A stretch of 64,000 nt of DNA from Gracilibacillus orientalis (GTDB lineage Bacteria > Bacillota > Bacilli > Bacillales > Amphibacillaceae), in assembly GCF_900114645.1 (NCBI RefSeq), contig NZ_FOTR01000006.1, positions 186,001-250,000 on the forward strand, written 5' to 3'. Shown in pieces: positions 57,024 to 64,000 of the stretch; position 1 is the stretch's first letter, and the number at the start of each line of letters is the position of its first letter. A program made the translations under genes and the position numbers. The notes below the pieces were generated by a model. It saw only the letters and a program-made list of their open reading frames with translations, was not told the origin of the DNA and made no database searches.

Positions 57024-58961
57024 TTAATTCCTGTCAATTTCTCTAAGCCAGACCATCATTTCTCCTTTTCCACGATTTCCCCAATAGCAATACGGGATTG
57101 CTTGCCATTCTATCTTGTCTTCATCAGGCTTTTGATCAAACATATATAGCTCAGACGGTGATGTCGACTCTTTTACACCGGTTCCCTGAATAGCTGGAAT
57201 ACTCCCTAAATCAGATGGACTATTCATTACAGTCATCTGCGAATCTGGATTGATTTTAACCGCATGCAGATCCTTACCATTATCCACTTCTTCTAAACAA
57301 TAGACAACAGGACCTCTTTGAAGTGCAATTTTTCCAGCATTTTCTCTTACTTTTGGATTAGAACGAACCATATGAATAGTCATATCAAATTCAATCGTCA
57401 CTTCATCCTGATGATGCCATTGCTGTGATAAATAAACATAACCATTTTTCACGGTATCTGTAGCAACCTTTGTACCATTAAGCATTACTTTAATATTTTT
57501 AGACCATACTGGTTGTCGGAATGCTAAAGTAAATGTGTCACTTCTTTCTAATTGCATGGACATACTAACCTTACCTGACCATGGATAGTTGGTTTTTTGA
57601 GTAAGTATGACTTGCTGATCCTTTATATGAAAGCTTGTTTGATTACCAACATAAAGATGTGTGTAAATTGTATCCTCATTTTGCGTATAAATGTATGTTC
57701 CAAGCGAAGTTAATAACCTTGCAATATTAGGCGGACAACAAGCACACCCGAACCACCCTACTCTTTCTGAATCGACATGCTGATGATCATGACGATAATC
57801 TGCTACTTCGGGAACCATCTCTAATGGATTAACATAGAAATATTTTTTACCATCTAGTGACATTCCGCTTAGTACACCATTATACAATGCTTTTTCCATC
57901 ACATCTCCATAGGTTTGTTTTGGTTCAATCTGTAACATTCTTTGCGCCCAAAACACCAAACCGATCGAAGCACAAGTTTCAGCATATGCTACATTATTTG
58001 GCAAGTCATAATCTAATGTAAAGCGTTCCCCATGCCCTTGTGAACCGATACCTCCAGTTATATACATTCTATTTTCCACAACATTTTCCCATAGGATTTC
58101 CAGACGTGTTTTCCATTTTTCCGAATTAGTATACTTAACAAGATCTGCCATCCCGGCATATAAATAAACTGCGCGTACAGCATGTCCCTCCGCTGTATCC
58201 TGCTCATCTAATGAAACATGTGCCTGGTGATAATCCAGGTTAAACCACTTATCATTATTAGCTAAACCCAGTGAAGACTCTTTCAAAAAAACACTAGGTT
58301 GCTTTCCTCTTTCTTCAATAAAATAGACCATCAAATCAAAATATTTTTCTTCTCCTGTCACTTCGTACAATTTAACCAAGGCCAATTCTAACTCCGGATG
58401 ACCAGGATATGTTTTCAATTTTCCTTCATCAGAACCTATCACTGTCATGATATAATCTACATATTTTATTACAATCTTTAATAAAGAATCTTTCTTTGTC
58501 GCTTCATAAAAAGCAACTGCCGCTTCGATCATATGCCCTGCACAGTATAATTCATGACCATGACATACATCTTGCCACCGTTTTTCCGGTTCTTTAACAG
58601 TGAAGTATGTATTAAGGTAACCATCTTTTTGTTGGGCTTTACCAATTAAATCAATTACTCCATCCACCGTTTTCTCCAATTCCGGATCATAGTTATATAT
58701 TAAACTATAACTGGCTGCTTCCAACCACTTTGCTAAATCACTGTCTTGAAAAACCATCCCTTTACATTCATCGTCGGTCAGTCCTGCTGCAATTCGGAAG
58801 TTTTCAATCGCATGACTTGGTGCTGCACCTGGAATATTATCATTTAAGGCATCCCATTGGTATGGAATAATAACATCTTTTGCTAACTCAATTTTACCTT
58901 TCCAAAAATCGTCTGTAATTGTCACATGCTTTAATGATATTGTCTCAGCATTCGCCTTCAT
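57024..58961 (-). CDS. Glycoside hydrolase family 127, probable beta-L-arabinofuranosidase
   Basis: The ~645-residue protein is a GH127 (DUF1680) enzyme. The family zinc and catalytic residues are kept: Glu328 and Cys330 in AETCASIG, and Cys408-Cys409 in FGCACCPPN, with the same spacing as the HypBA1 Glu-x-Cys and Cys-Cys set. There is no signal peptide, so it acts on imported oligosaccharides. The start ATG at 58961 is preferred over a GTG at 58970 lying in the GAGGTG site. It is divergent from an MFS transporter that may bring in its substrate. Confidence 0.88.
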   Translation of the reverse strand: MKANAETISLKHVTITDDFWKGKIELAKDVIIPYQWDALNDNIPGAAPSHAIENFRIAAGLTDDECKGMVFQDSDLAKWLEAASYSLIYNYDPELEKTVDGVIDLIGKAQQKDGYLNTYFTVKEPEKRWQDVCHGHELYCAGHMIEAAVAFYEATKKDSLLKIVIKYVDYIMTVIGSDEGKLKTYPGHPELELALVKLYEVTGEEKYFDLMVYFIEERGKQPSVFLKESSLGLANNDKWFNLDYHQAHVSLDEQDTAEGHAVRAVYLYAGMADLVKYTNSEKWKTRLEILWENVVENRMYITGGIGSQGHGERFTLDYDLPNNVAYAETCASIGLVFWAQRMLQIEPKQTYGDVMEKALYNGVLSGMSLDGKKYFYVNPLEMVPEVADYRHDHQHVDSERVGWFGCACCPPNIARLLTSLGTYIYTQNEDTIYTHLYVGNQTSFHIKDQQVILTQKTNYPWSGKVSMSMQLERSDTFTLAFRQPVWSKNIKVMLNGTKVATDTVKNGYVYLSQQWHHQDEVTIEFDMTIHMVRSNPKVRENAGKIALQRGPVVYCLEEVDNGKDLHAVKINPDSQMTVMNSPSDLGSIPAIQGTGVKESTSPSELYMFDQKPDEDKIEWQAIPYCYWGNRGKGEMMVWLREIDRN

Positions 58962-58979
58962 TTCATTCACCTCTATATT

Positions 58980-58993
58980 TGTAATCGCTTTCT
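58980..58993. promoter_or_regulatory. Possible cre site between GH127 and MFS genes
   Basis: TGTAATCGCTTTCT fits the cre pattern TGNAANCGNWWNCA except for the last base. The extended TGTAA...TTACA symmetry is also visible. Position next to the GH127 start suits CcpA repression, but the match is imperfect. Confidence 0.35.
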
Positions 58994-59108
58994 TACAAGT
59001 ATAAAAGATGTAGGTATATGAAGCTACTATTACGATTCACTATGGATTACAAATCTATTTTTTTATTGTATGATTAAATTTAACGCTTACTTGAGGGGAA
59101 CTATACAT

Positions 59109-60344
59109 ATGTCGTTAAATAAGAAAACAAATTATTATTTATTATTATTTGTTATTTTTGGTGGTTTTTTAATTTTTGGTGTATCAGAGAATATAAAAGG
59201 CCCGGCAATTCCTGATATGCAACAGGAATTATCATTAACTGATGGCACACTGGGTGCTTTATTAGCGATCAATGCTTTTGGTTTTTTACTTGCTTGTACA
59301 TATACATCTTGGCTTATTTCAAAAATTGGGGCTAAAACAACGAGTATACTAACCTTTGTATTAATGGCCATTTCAGGTGTATTTATCTATTTTTCTACTA
59401 ATTTCACCTCTCTGGTTGGTGCTTATTTCTTGCTATATATCGGAAATGGCATGCTGGAAATAAGTCTTGCAATCATCGCTGCTCGACTATTTACCAAAAA
59501 TACAGGAACAATGCTCAATTTATCTCATTTTTTTTACGGGCTTGGATCAACGGTCGCACCACTAGTCGCTGCGCAAATAATGGGCTGGGAAATCAATGCT
59601 TCTGTTTTAGGGTGGCGAGGCATGTACTTAATCATGCTTTCACTGTCGTTATTACCAATTATTCCAGTTGTAGTAAGTCGTTTTCCGAAAGAGGAAGGTA
59701 ATGATGAGGAAGACCGAACCTCCATCAAGAAATTAACTAAAGATCCTATCGCCTGGCTGATTGTATTTGCATTAGCAATGGGCGTTACAGCTGAATTAGG
59801 GATCGCTGCCTGGCTTGTTAACTATTTAGTCAAGGTGAGTGAATGGACGATTGGAGAAGCTTCTGGAATGCTATCTATTTTCTTCTTTTCCTTTATGCTA
59901 GCCAGGCTTTTACTAGGTCCTGTAACTGATAAATTTGGTTATGCCATATCGATTATTGTTTTTTCTTTATTTGCCGGTGTGTTCAGTTTAATTCCTATTT
60001 TTACTGGAGATAGTCTCGCTATTCTTTTTGCGATTGCAGGTTTTGGAATTGGACCGATTTACCCAACGATGATGGCATTACTGGCAAAAAAATATACGAA
60101 AGGAACAGATACTGCCATTACATTTACGGTAGTTCTAATCGGAATTGGCGGTGTAGTGACCAATTTAATGATTGGTTACATTATTGAATGGGTAACCAAT
60201 CTATCTTTCGGTGCTACCTTTGCAGAAAGTAACAAGATCGGGATGCAGGCCGGATATTTCTTTATCGCGATGGCTGCCATGCTATGCGGATTGGCTAGCT
60301 GGGAGATTTATAGAAGATTAAAAAAAGAAGGAAACGTTTTATAA
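59109..60344 (+). CDS. MFS transporter, sugar-transporter-like
   Basis: The 411-residue protein has about 12 membrane segments (YYLLLFVIFGGFLIFGVSEN at the start; GMYLIMLSLSLLPIIPVVV; GIGPIYPTMMALLAKK). The GPAIPDMQ and GPIYPTMMAL features resemble FucP/NhaA-unrelated sugar MFS proteins. ATG at 59109 follows GAGGGGA; the frame to 59070 adds 13 residues without a site. Divergent neighbour GH127 suggests arabinose-containing oligosaccharides; this is inference. Confidence 0.85.
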   Translation: MSLNKKTNYYLLLFVIFGGFLIFGVSENIKGPAIPDMQQELSLTDGTLGALLAINAFGFLLACTYTSWLISKIGAKTTSILTFVLMAISGVFIYFSTNFTSLVGAYFLLYIGNGMLEISLAIIAARLFTKNTGTMLNLSHFFYGLGSTVAPLVAAQIMGWEINASVLGWRGMYLIMLSLSLLPIIPVVVSRFPKEEGNDEEDRTSIKKLTKDPIAWLIVFALAMGVTAELGIAAWLVNYLVKVSEWTIGEASGMLSIFFFSFMLARLLLGPVTDKFGYAISIIVFSLFAGVFSLIPIFTGDSLAILFAIAGFGIGPIYPTMMALLAKKYTKGTDTAITFTVVLIGIGGVVTNLMIGYIIEWVTNLSFGATFAESNKIGMQAGYFFIAMAAMLCGLASWEIYRRLKKEGNVL

Positions 60345-60500
60345 ATGTCTCAAAATGCTAAACACACTCATAAGCTACTAAACGTTGCACAGTAACCTTC
60401 GCTTTGATTTGCTTCCTTCCGTCTTCTTAGTAATGAGTGCTAGAGATACGTTACGGCAACATACTATGCTTTTTGAGTAAGCTGAAGCCGATAGAAAACA

Positions 60501-60625
60501 TACGAAAGCTATTTTTGCTTGAGTAAATGTTGCACTTGTGTCTCTGGTTTCACCAGTCAGCAAGTCTTCTTTATTGTAGGGTGATTCGTGTAGTCGCCTA
60601 GTTTTTGGCGCTAGGAGCTAGACAT
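60501..60625. repeat. Composite of family D and family A repeat fragments
   Basis: TACGAAAGC, ATTTTTGCTTGAGTA and CTTGTG (60501-60540) recur at 55241-55282. From 60541 the sequence is family A (CAAGTCTTCTTTATTGTAGG, AGTCGCCTAGTTTTTGG, GGAGCTAGACATCTCCG). The region 60345-61245 has no gene; it is a pile-up of repeats. Confidence 0.7.
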
Positions 60626-60680
60626 CTCCGTTTCTACGCCCTCTCCCTTAATAATAAAGAAATTGGGATTTTACAAGCCA

Positions 60681-60996
60681 ACACCATTGCTTACCTGAGA
60701 GCTCACCTTGTATACTGCAAACATACGAGTATCTAAATTCAGTTCGTTTCGATCATCACTTGATCTAACCATTTCTGGTGTTTTCTCATTCTCGATTCAA
60801 CGGATTTGATTTTTATCATGATTTTTGTGACAAATCTCCACTCGATACGATTAGATTTGTAGGTTATATTAATTTTTGTGACAAATCTTCAGCCTTTCTC
60901 TTGAGATTTGTCCGTTATATCTGTTTTTGTGACAAATCTTTAGCCTTTCTCACTAGATTTGTCAGTTATATCAATTTTTTTAAAACACATATTTCC
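60681..60996. repeat. Dispersed repeat, family B, copy 2, with three 51-bp palindromic units
   Basis: GACAAATCT starts at 60829, 60880 and 60931, exactly 51 apart, each followed by an inverted copy (AGATTTGT) and GTTATAT. The left ~140 bases match copy 1 (for example CTTGATCTAACCATTTCTGG and TCTCGATTCAACGGATTTG) with a 12-base insertion before the first unit. An open frame at 60778-61005 mirrors the one in copy 1. Confidence 0.85.
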
Positions 60997-61245
60997 TCAT
61001 TCTGAATAAATATCTGGGTTTGTTATATAATAGTAATTATTTTGGTTAACCCTGCATTCATACTGTTGCAAGCACCGATAAAATCCAATACTATTAAGCT
61101 AGACATCTCCGTTTCTTACTTTATAATGGAAGAAAACTATACACCAAAGAGAATTTTTACTATTGCACATTTTGTACCAACTGTATTATTGGGACAAGTG
61201 CTTTTATAGTTCGAATTGGGATATTATTTCTTTGATTATAAAAAA

Positions 61246-61280
61246 GATCAATTCATCTTTATTTAAATGAATTGATCTTT
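61246..61280 (-). terminator. Terminator of the 570-residue protein gene
   Basis: AGATCAATTCAT and ATGAATTGATCT form a 12-bp stem. On the minus strand it runs into TTTTTT. Confidence 0.88.
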
Positions 61281-61304
61281 TCTTAATTACTCAATGGTCT
61301 GCGA

Positions 61305-63017
61305 TTACTGTGTTAATCCTTCGATTGTGAGTTCCTCGACAGTGGCTGTTCCATTATCTAATAGTTGTACTTCTGCGTTAATGCTGTCACCTTTTTCTAA
61401 GAAAATAGCTAATGGTGATTTGCTGGCGTTTACTGTATAAATCGTCGCGTCATTTGTTAATAAGAATTGCACTACTTGACCTTGATCTGATGAGGTAACT
61501 AATACTCGATCCACTTCTCCAGTTACCTGGTCTGTGTTAGCATCATCTGTTGCTCCTGCATTGCCCGGATCTTGTAACAATGCCATTCGATACGCATCTA
61601 ATGTTTCATTGGCAGTATCTCCAAAGACGGCAAAGTCAGAATCATTTGCCTTTATATAGGCGTACTGCTTGTGCAAGCCATTGGGGTCTAAAACGTTGAC
61701 CACCCAAGTCGGGCTTCCATCAACATTATATAGCACAGGCATATATCCTTCCCATTTTTTCTCTGGGAATTGCTTATTAACTATTTGCTTAGCACCTTCG
61801 CTATCCATAATCCCGTTATTCTTTTCTCCATTATAATAGGTAACCTCCCCACTTCGGGCATTTACTAATGTATAGCCTAAAGCAGAATCAATATTTTCCT
61901 TCGGTGATGTCATATCGGTAAAATAGAACATTTCGCCATTCTCATCAAAAATCGGTGTCACTCCAGATTCCGAACCGGATTCATTAGGAATTTTAACATC
62001 TCTTTTACCAAACACACTATTCAACCAACCATGAATATATTTACCAAAATAATTATTTTCTAATGTTGCTATCTCAGAGCTAATGGAACCATCGATAAAT
62101 TCTGGTGCCTCATTGGCGACAAACATTTGCATATCACCAGAATCTGGGTCTATAACTACTACTTTTAAATCTTCTAAATTCGGTTTGTTCGTTACATGCA
62201 TCGGGCGGTAAACTGTTTGAACATACCAAGACTTACCTTCTTCATCTACTTCAATCTGCGCTTCACCACTTTGAATGTAATGAGGATATTTATTATAAAT
62301 AACACGCTGTACGTATTTATTAAAATAACTAGAGTTTGTATACCTCATCTCATCTTCATGAAATTCTGGTTGGGCATTTACGTTAGTTGCTGAAATCGTA
62401 AAATAACCCGCCGTTTCTTTTCCTCTAACAAATTTCCAAAAACCTGCAAATTCGACAGGTGCTACAAAAACAATCTCTTCATTTACTTTTTGTACTTGAA
62501 GCTTCCCTAAATCATAAAATTGAGTATTTGGTACTACACTCATCGCTTTCTGAATTTTATTTCGCGCAAATTCTGGTGCGACCGTGATCGGTGTTTCCTC
62601 TTTCGTTAATGGATTAGCTTCTTCTTCTTCTTGAACGGAAATACTTTGATGTGCATCATCCAGAGTCGTAAATCCTAATATAATAACAACAATCATACCA
62701 ATTAAACCAAGACCAAAAAAGAAGGTAATGGGTTTCAACACTTTTGTTTCAACCTTTTCCCCAGGTTGAATTACATATAATAATAATGGCAATAACACTG
62801 CTGCTACGATTATATTAGCAATTAACATGTTCGGTACAGTAACTGCCGGCATTACAAAATAGAAAATAAAACCCGTTATCAAATAACCAATTACTAAAAT
62901 AATTAAACCATGTTTCATAATCCGTGAAGCATTTAACGATGAAATACTTACGGTAATGATTACACCCACTACATATAAAATCATTGCAATTACAGTTGCA
63001 ATTAAGACACCTATCAT
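61305..63017 (-). CDS. Large membrane protein with long extracytoplasmic domain, unknown function
   Basis: The 570-residue protein has four membrane segments in its first ~115 residues (VLIATVIAMILYVVGVIITV, GLIILVIGYLITGFIFYF, IANIIVAAVLLPLLLYVI, FFFGLGLIGMIVVIILGF). An acidic linker (SVQEEEEANPLTKEET) leads to ~440 soluble residues with PepSY-like stretches (IMDSEGAKQIVNKQFPEKKW) and a C-terminal ~70-residue beta-rich module (EVDRVLVTSSDQGQVVQFLL). GAGGGGGAG precedes the ATG. It is last in a run that begins with the PstS-like gene. I do not recognise the family. Confidence 0.75.
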   Translation of the reverse strand: MIGVLIATVIAMILYVVGVIITVSISSLNASRIMKHGLIILVIGYLITGFIFYFVMPAVTVPNMLIANIIVAAVLLPLLLYVIQPGEKVETKVLKPITFFFGLGLIGMIVVIILGFTTLDDAHQSISVQEEEEANPLTKEETPITVAPEFARNKIQKAMSVVPNTQFYDLGKLQVQKVNEEIVFVAPVEFAGFWKFVRGKETAGYFTISATNVNAQPEFHEDEMRYTNSSYFNKYVQRVIYNKYPHYIQSGEAQIEVDEEGKSWYVQTVYRPMHVTNKPNLEDLKVVVIDPDSGDMQMFVANEAPEFIDGSISSEIATLENNYFGKYIHGWLNSVFGKRDVKIPNESGSESGVTPIFDENGEMFYFTDMTSPKENIDSALGYTLVNARSGEVTYYNGEKNNGIMDSEGAKQIVNKQFPEKKWEGYMPVLYNVDGSPTWVVNVLDPNGLHKQYAYIKANDSDFAVFGDTANETLDAYRMALLQDPGNAGATDDANTDQVTGEVDRVLVTSSDQGQVVQFLLTNDATIYTVNASKSPLAIFLEKGDSINAEVQLLDNGTATVEELTIEGLTQ

Positions 63018-63086
63018 TATTACTCCCCCTCATGTTTGTTACTATTATATACGATTCAAAAGAGGAAAAGTTTCATTTAATCCAAT

Positions 63087-63221
63087 TCATCTTTCGTTAA
63101 TCGAAATGACTTTCTTTGATAAAAAGGAAGCAGGTTCTGAAAGATAACGATAACCAATCCAAACAGCCACGATAAGGAAGATTAAGACACTGATTAAGAT
63201 CGTGATTTTTTTACGTTTCAT
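63087..63221 (-). CDS. 44-residue single-pass membrane protein
   Basis: The product begins MKRKKITILISVLIFLIVAV, continues WIGYRYLSEPASFLSKK and ends VISINER: a basic N terminus, one membrane segment and a short outside tail. GGGAGTG lies at good spacing before the ATG. It lies between the interrupted ORF and the 570-residue protein gene on the same strand. The function is unknown. Confidence 0.65.
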   Translation of the reverse strand: MKRKKITILISVLIFLIVAVWIGYRYLSEPASFLSKKVISINER

Positions 63222-63266
63222 TAACTGTCACTCCCATAATCGCTTTTCCGTCTCAAAATAGTATTG

Positions 63267-63614
63267 CTACTCTGAAGTAGAAATGATCAAATTATAACCG
63301 TCTCGGTCTAAATATACAATTGGATTGTAGCCACTTCCCCACTTGGATTGAATTCCGTCTAACAAATAAGGAAATTTTTCTGCCTGTTCTTGCTCCACTT
63401 GAAATTTCCATCTCGCCATTGCCCAAGATCCAGCTCTTTTCTGGTAGCTGTTTACAATCCTTCAGAAAATGTTGCTGGATCCAAATGTAAACATTCCAAC
63501 AAAAATAAGGATCGCAACTTTCCAAACGGCAATCTTTTCTTCTTTTTTTCGATAAAAGTATATCGCTCCCATAATAATCACTAGCCATACTGGAATAATT
63601 AACAGAAGCTCCAC
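63267..63614 (-). pseudogene. Membrane protein ORF interrupted by an in-frame TGA
   Basis: One frame reads VELLLIIPVWLVIIMGAIYF, then YRKKEEKIAVWKVAILIFVG and MFTFGSSNIF, a TGA (63462-63464), then RIVNSYQKRAGSWAMARWKF and on to YNPIVYLDRDGYNLIISTSE and TAG (63267-63269). Both halves look like real protein and remain in one frame, so a single nonsense change (for example from TGG or CGA) is the simple reading. The start is also unclear (GTG at 63614 lacks a near ribosome site). The family is unknown. It directly follows the PstS-like gene. Confidence 0.55.
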
Positions 63615-63650
63615 TACATCAACAATAATGTCAGATCCACCCCTACTTAA

Positions 63651-64000
63651 TTATGGTAATGACACATACCCAGTCTGATCCACAAGAGATTGCCCTTGCT
63701 GTGATTGCATCCATTCCACAAATAATGGCACATTCGGATTATCACTACCAGCAGTTATCGCATAAAATTCTGCAACCACAGGATACGAATTATTTTGTAT
63801 GTTTTCTTTGGTCGGTGCCACATCATCAACCGCAACATGTTTAATTTCACCATTTTCCACCATTTCTTGTGAAAAATAGCGGAACGAATAACCTATTGCA
63901 TTGCGCTGATTCCGATAGTTCGACGTTTCCCGAATAATTCCGGCCATGCCAGTAACAATTTCATCAGCTGGCGGATCCATAAGTGATTTTCCATCCATAA
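63651..64000 (-). CDS. Phosphate-binding (PstS-like) protein, 3' part only
   Basis: The gene enters from the right edge on the minus strand, so only the C-terminal ~116 residues are visible. GYSFRYFSQEM, VDDVAPTKENIQNNSYPVVA, EFYAITAG and SQQGQSLVDQTGYVSLP match the C-terminal lobe of PstS-family phosphate-binding proteins. The N terminus, signal peptide and true start lie outside the window. No pst permease gene follows, so this may be a stand-alone PstS-like protein. Confidence 0.8.
   Translation of the reverse strand, partial: MDGKSLMDPPADEIVTGMAGIIRETSNYRNQRNAIGYSFRYFSQEMVENGEIKHVAVDDVAPTKENIQNNSYPVVAEFYAITAGSDNPNVPLFVEWMQSQQGQSLVDQTGYVSLP

Noticed and set aside
63462-63464. Selenocysteine codon
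   Set aside because: No selenoprotein-like context (no redox motif) and no obvious SECIS stem was seen; nonsense mutation is simpler.
63292-63588. 98-codon minus-strand ORF
   Set aside because: Its sequence is Cys/Arg/Ser-rich and not protein-like, whereas another frame over the same DNA shows a clear membrane protein broken by TGA.

Overview
The window is low-GC Firmicutes chromosome, almost certainly from a halotolerant or halophilic member of the Bacillaceae near Gracilibacillus, Oceanobacillus or Virgibacillus. The reasons are strong AGGAGG ribosome sites, Bacillus-type control elements (CodY box, T-box, CIRCE, TnrA/GlnR boxes, Pho box), Bacillus gene pairs such as hxlAB, ccpN-ppsR and nasBC, an acidic spacer on a secreted lipoprotein, and dispersed non-coding repeats of a type I associate with this group. 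The genus is inference. No rRNA, tRNA, intact insertion sequence, prophage or CRISPR array was seen.

Layout. 1-8.8 kb: the branched-chain amino acid operon ilvBHC-leuABCD behind a CodY box and a leucine T-box attenuator. 8.9-12 kb: a DksA/TraR-type zinc-finger protein, then the ribulose monophosphate formaldehyde pathway hxlAB with a divergent regulator that is a fused tandem duplicate of HxlR. 12-16.6 kb: a small exported protein with a probable frameshift, an anti-sigma/ECF sigma pair, a decayed regulator remnant, a DUF421 protein and a CPBP protease. 16.7-22.5 kb (minus strand): nucleoside salvage genes (gntR-type regulator, pdp, xapX, deoB, punA, cdd, deoC) with a shared operator motif. 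22.6-26.9 kb: htpG behind a CIRCE operator, and a compact aconitase with a small zinc-ribbon protein.

27-33 kb (minus strand): 6-phosphogluconolactonase, small membrane proteins, and a GntR-ATPase-permease operon that also carries an ECF sigma factor. 33-48 kb: a nitrate/nitrite assimilation island. nirBD, siroheme genes and a TrpD-like protein point one way; nasBC and two NarK-type transporters point the other, with two TnrA/GlnR boxes between. 48.5-53 kb: a ugpCAEB-type ABC transporter behind a Pho box. 53-60.3 kb: an aldo-keto reductase, a 2-hydroxyacid dehydrogenase, ppsR-ccpN, and a GH127 arabinofuranosidase divergent from an MFS transporter. 61.3-64 kb: a large unrecognised membrane protein, a 44-residue membrane protein, an ORF interrupted by an in-frame TGA, and the 3' part of a PstS-like gene that runs off the window.

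Most genes are ordinary core metabolism. The observations most worth a second look are the fused double HxlR regulator, the sigma factor inside an ABC operon, the deo-type operator set, the aconitase with a Ser at a usual cluster ligand position, the TrpD-like protein in the siroheme operon, and the dispersed repeat families with 51-bp palindromic units. I did not find a clear, previously undescribed multi-gene system.
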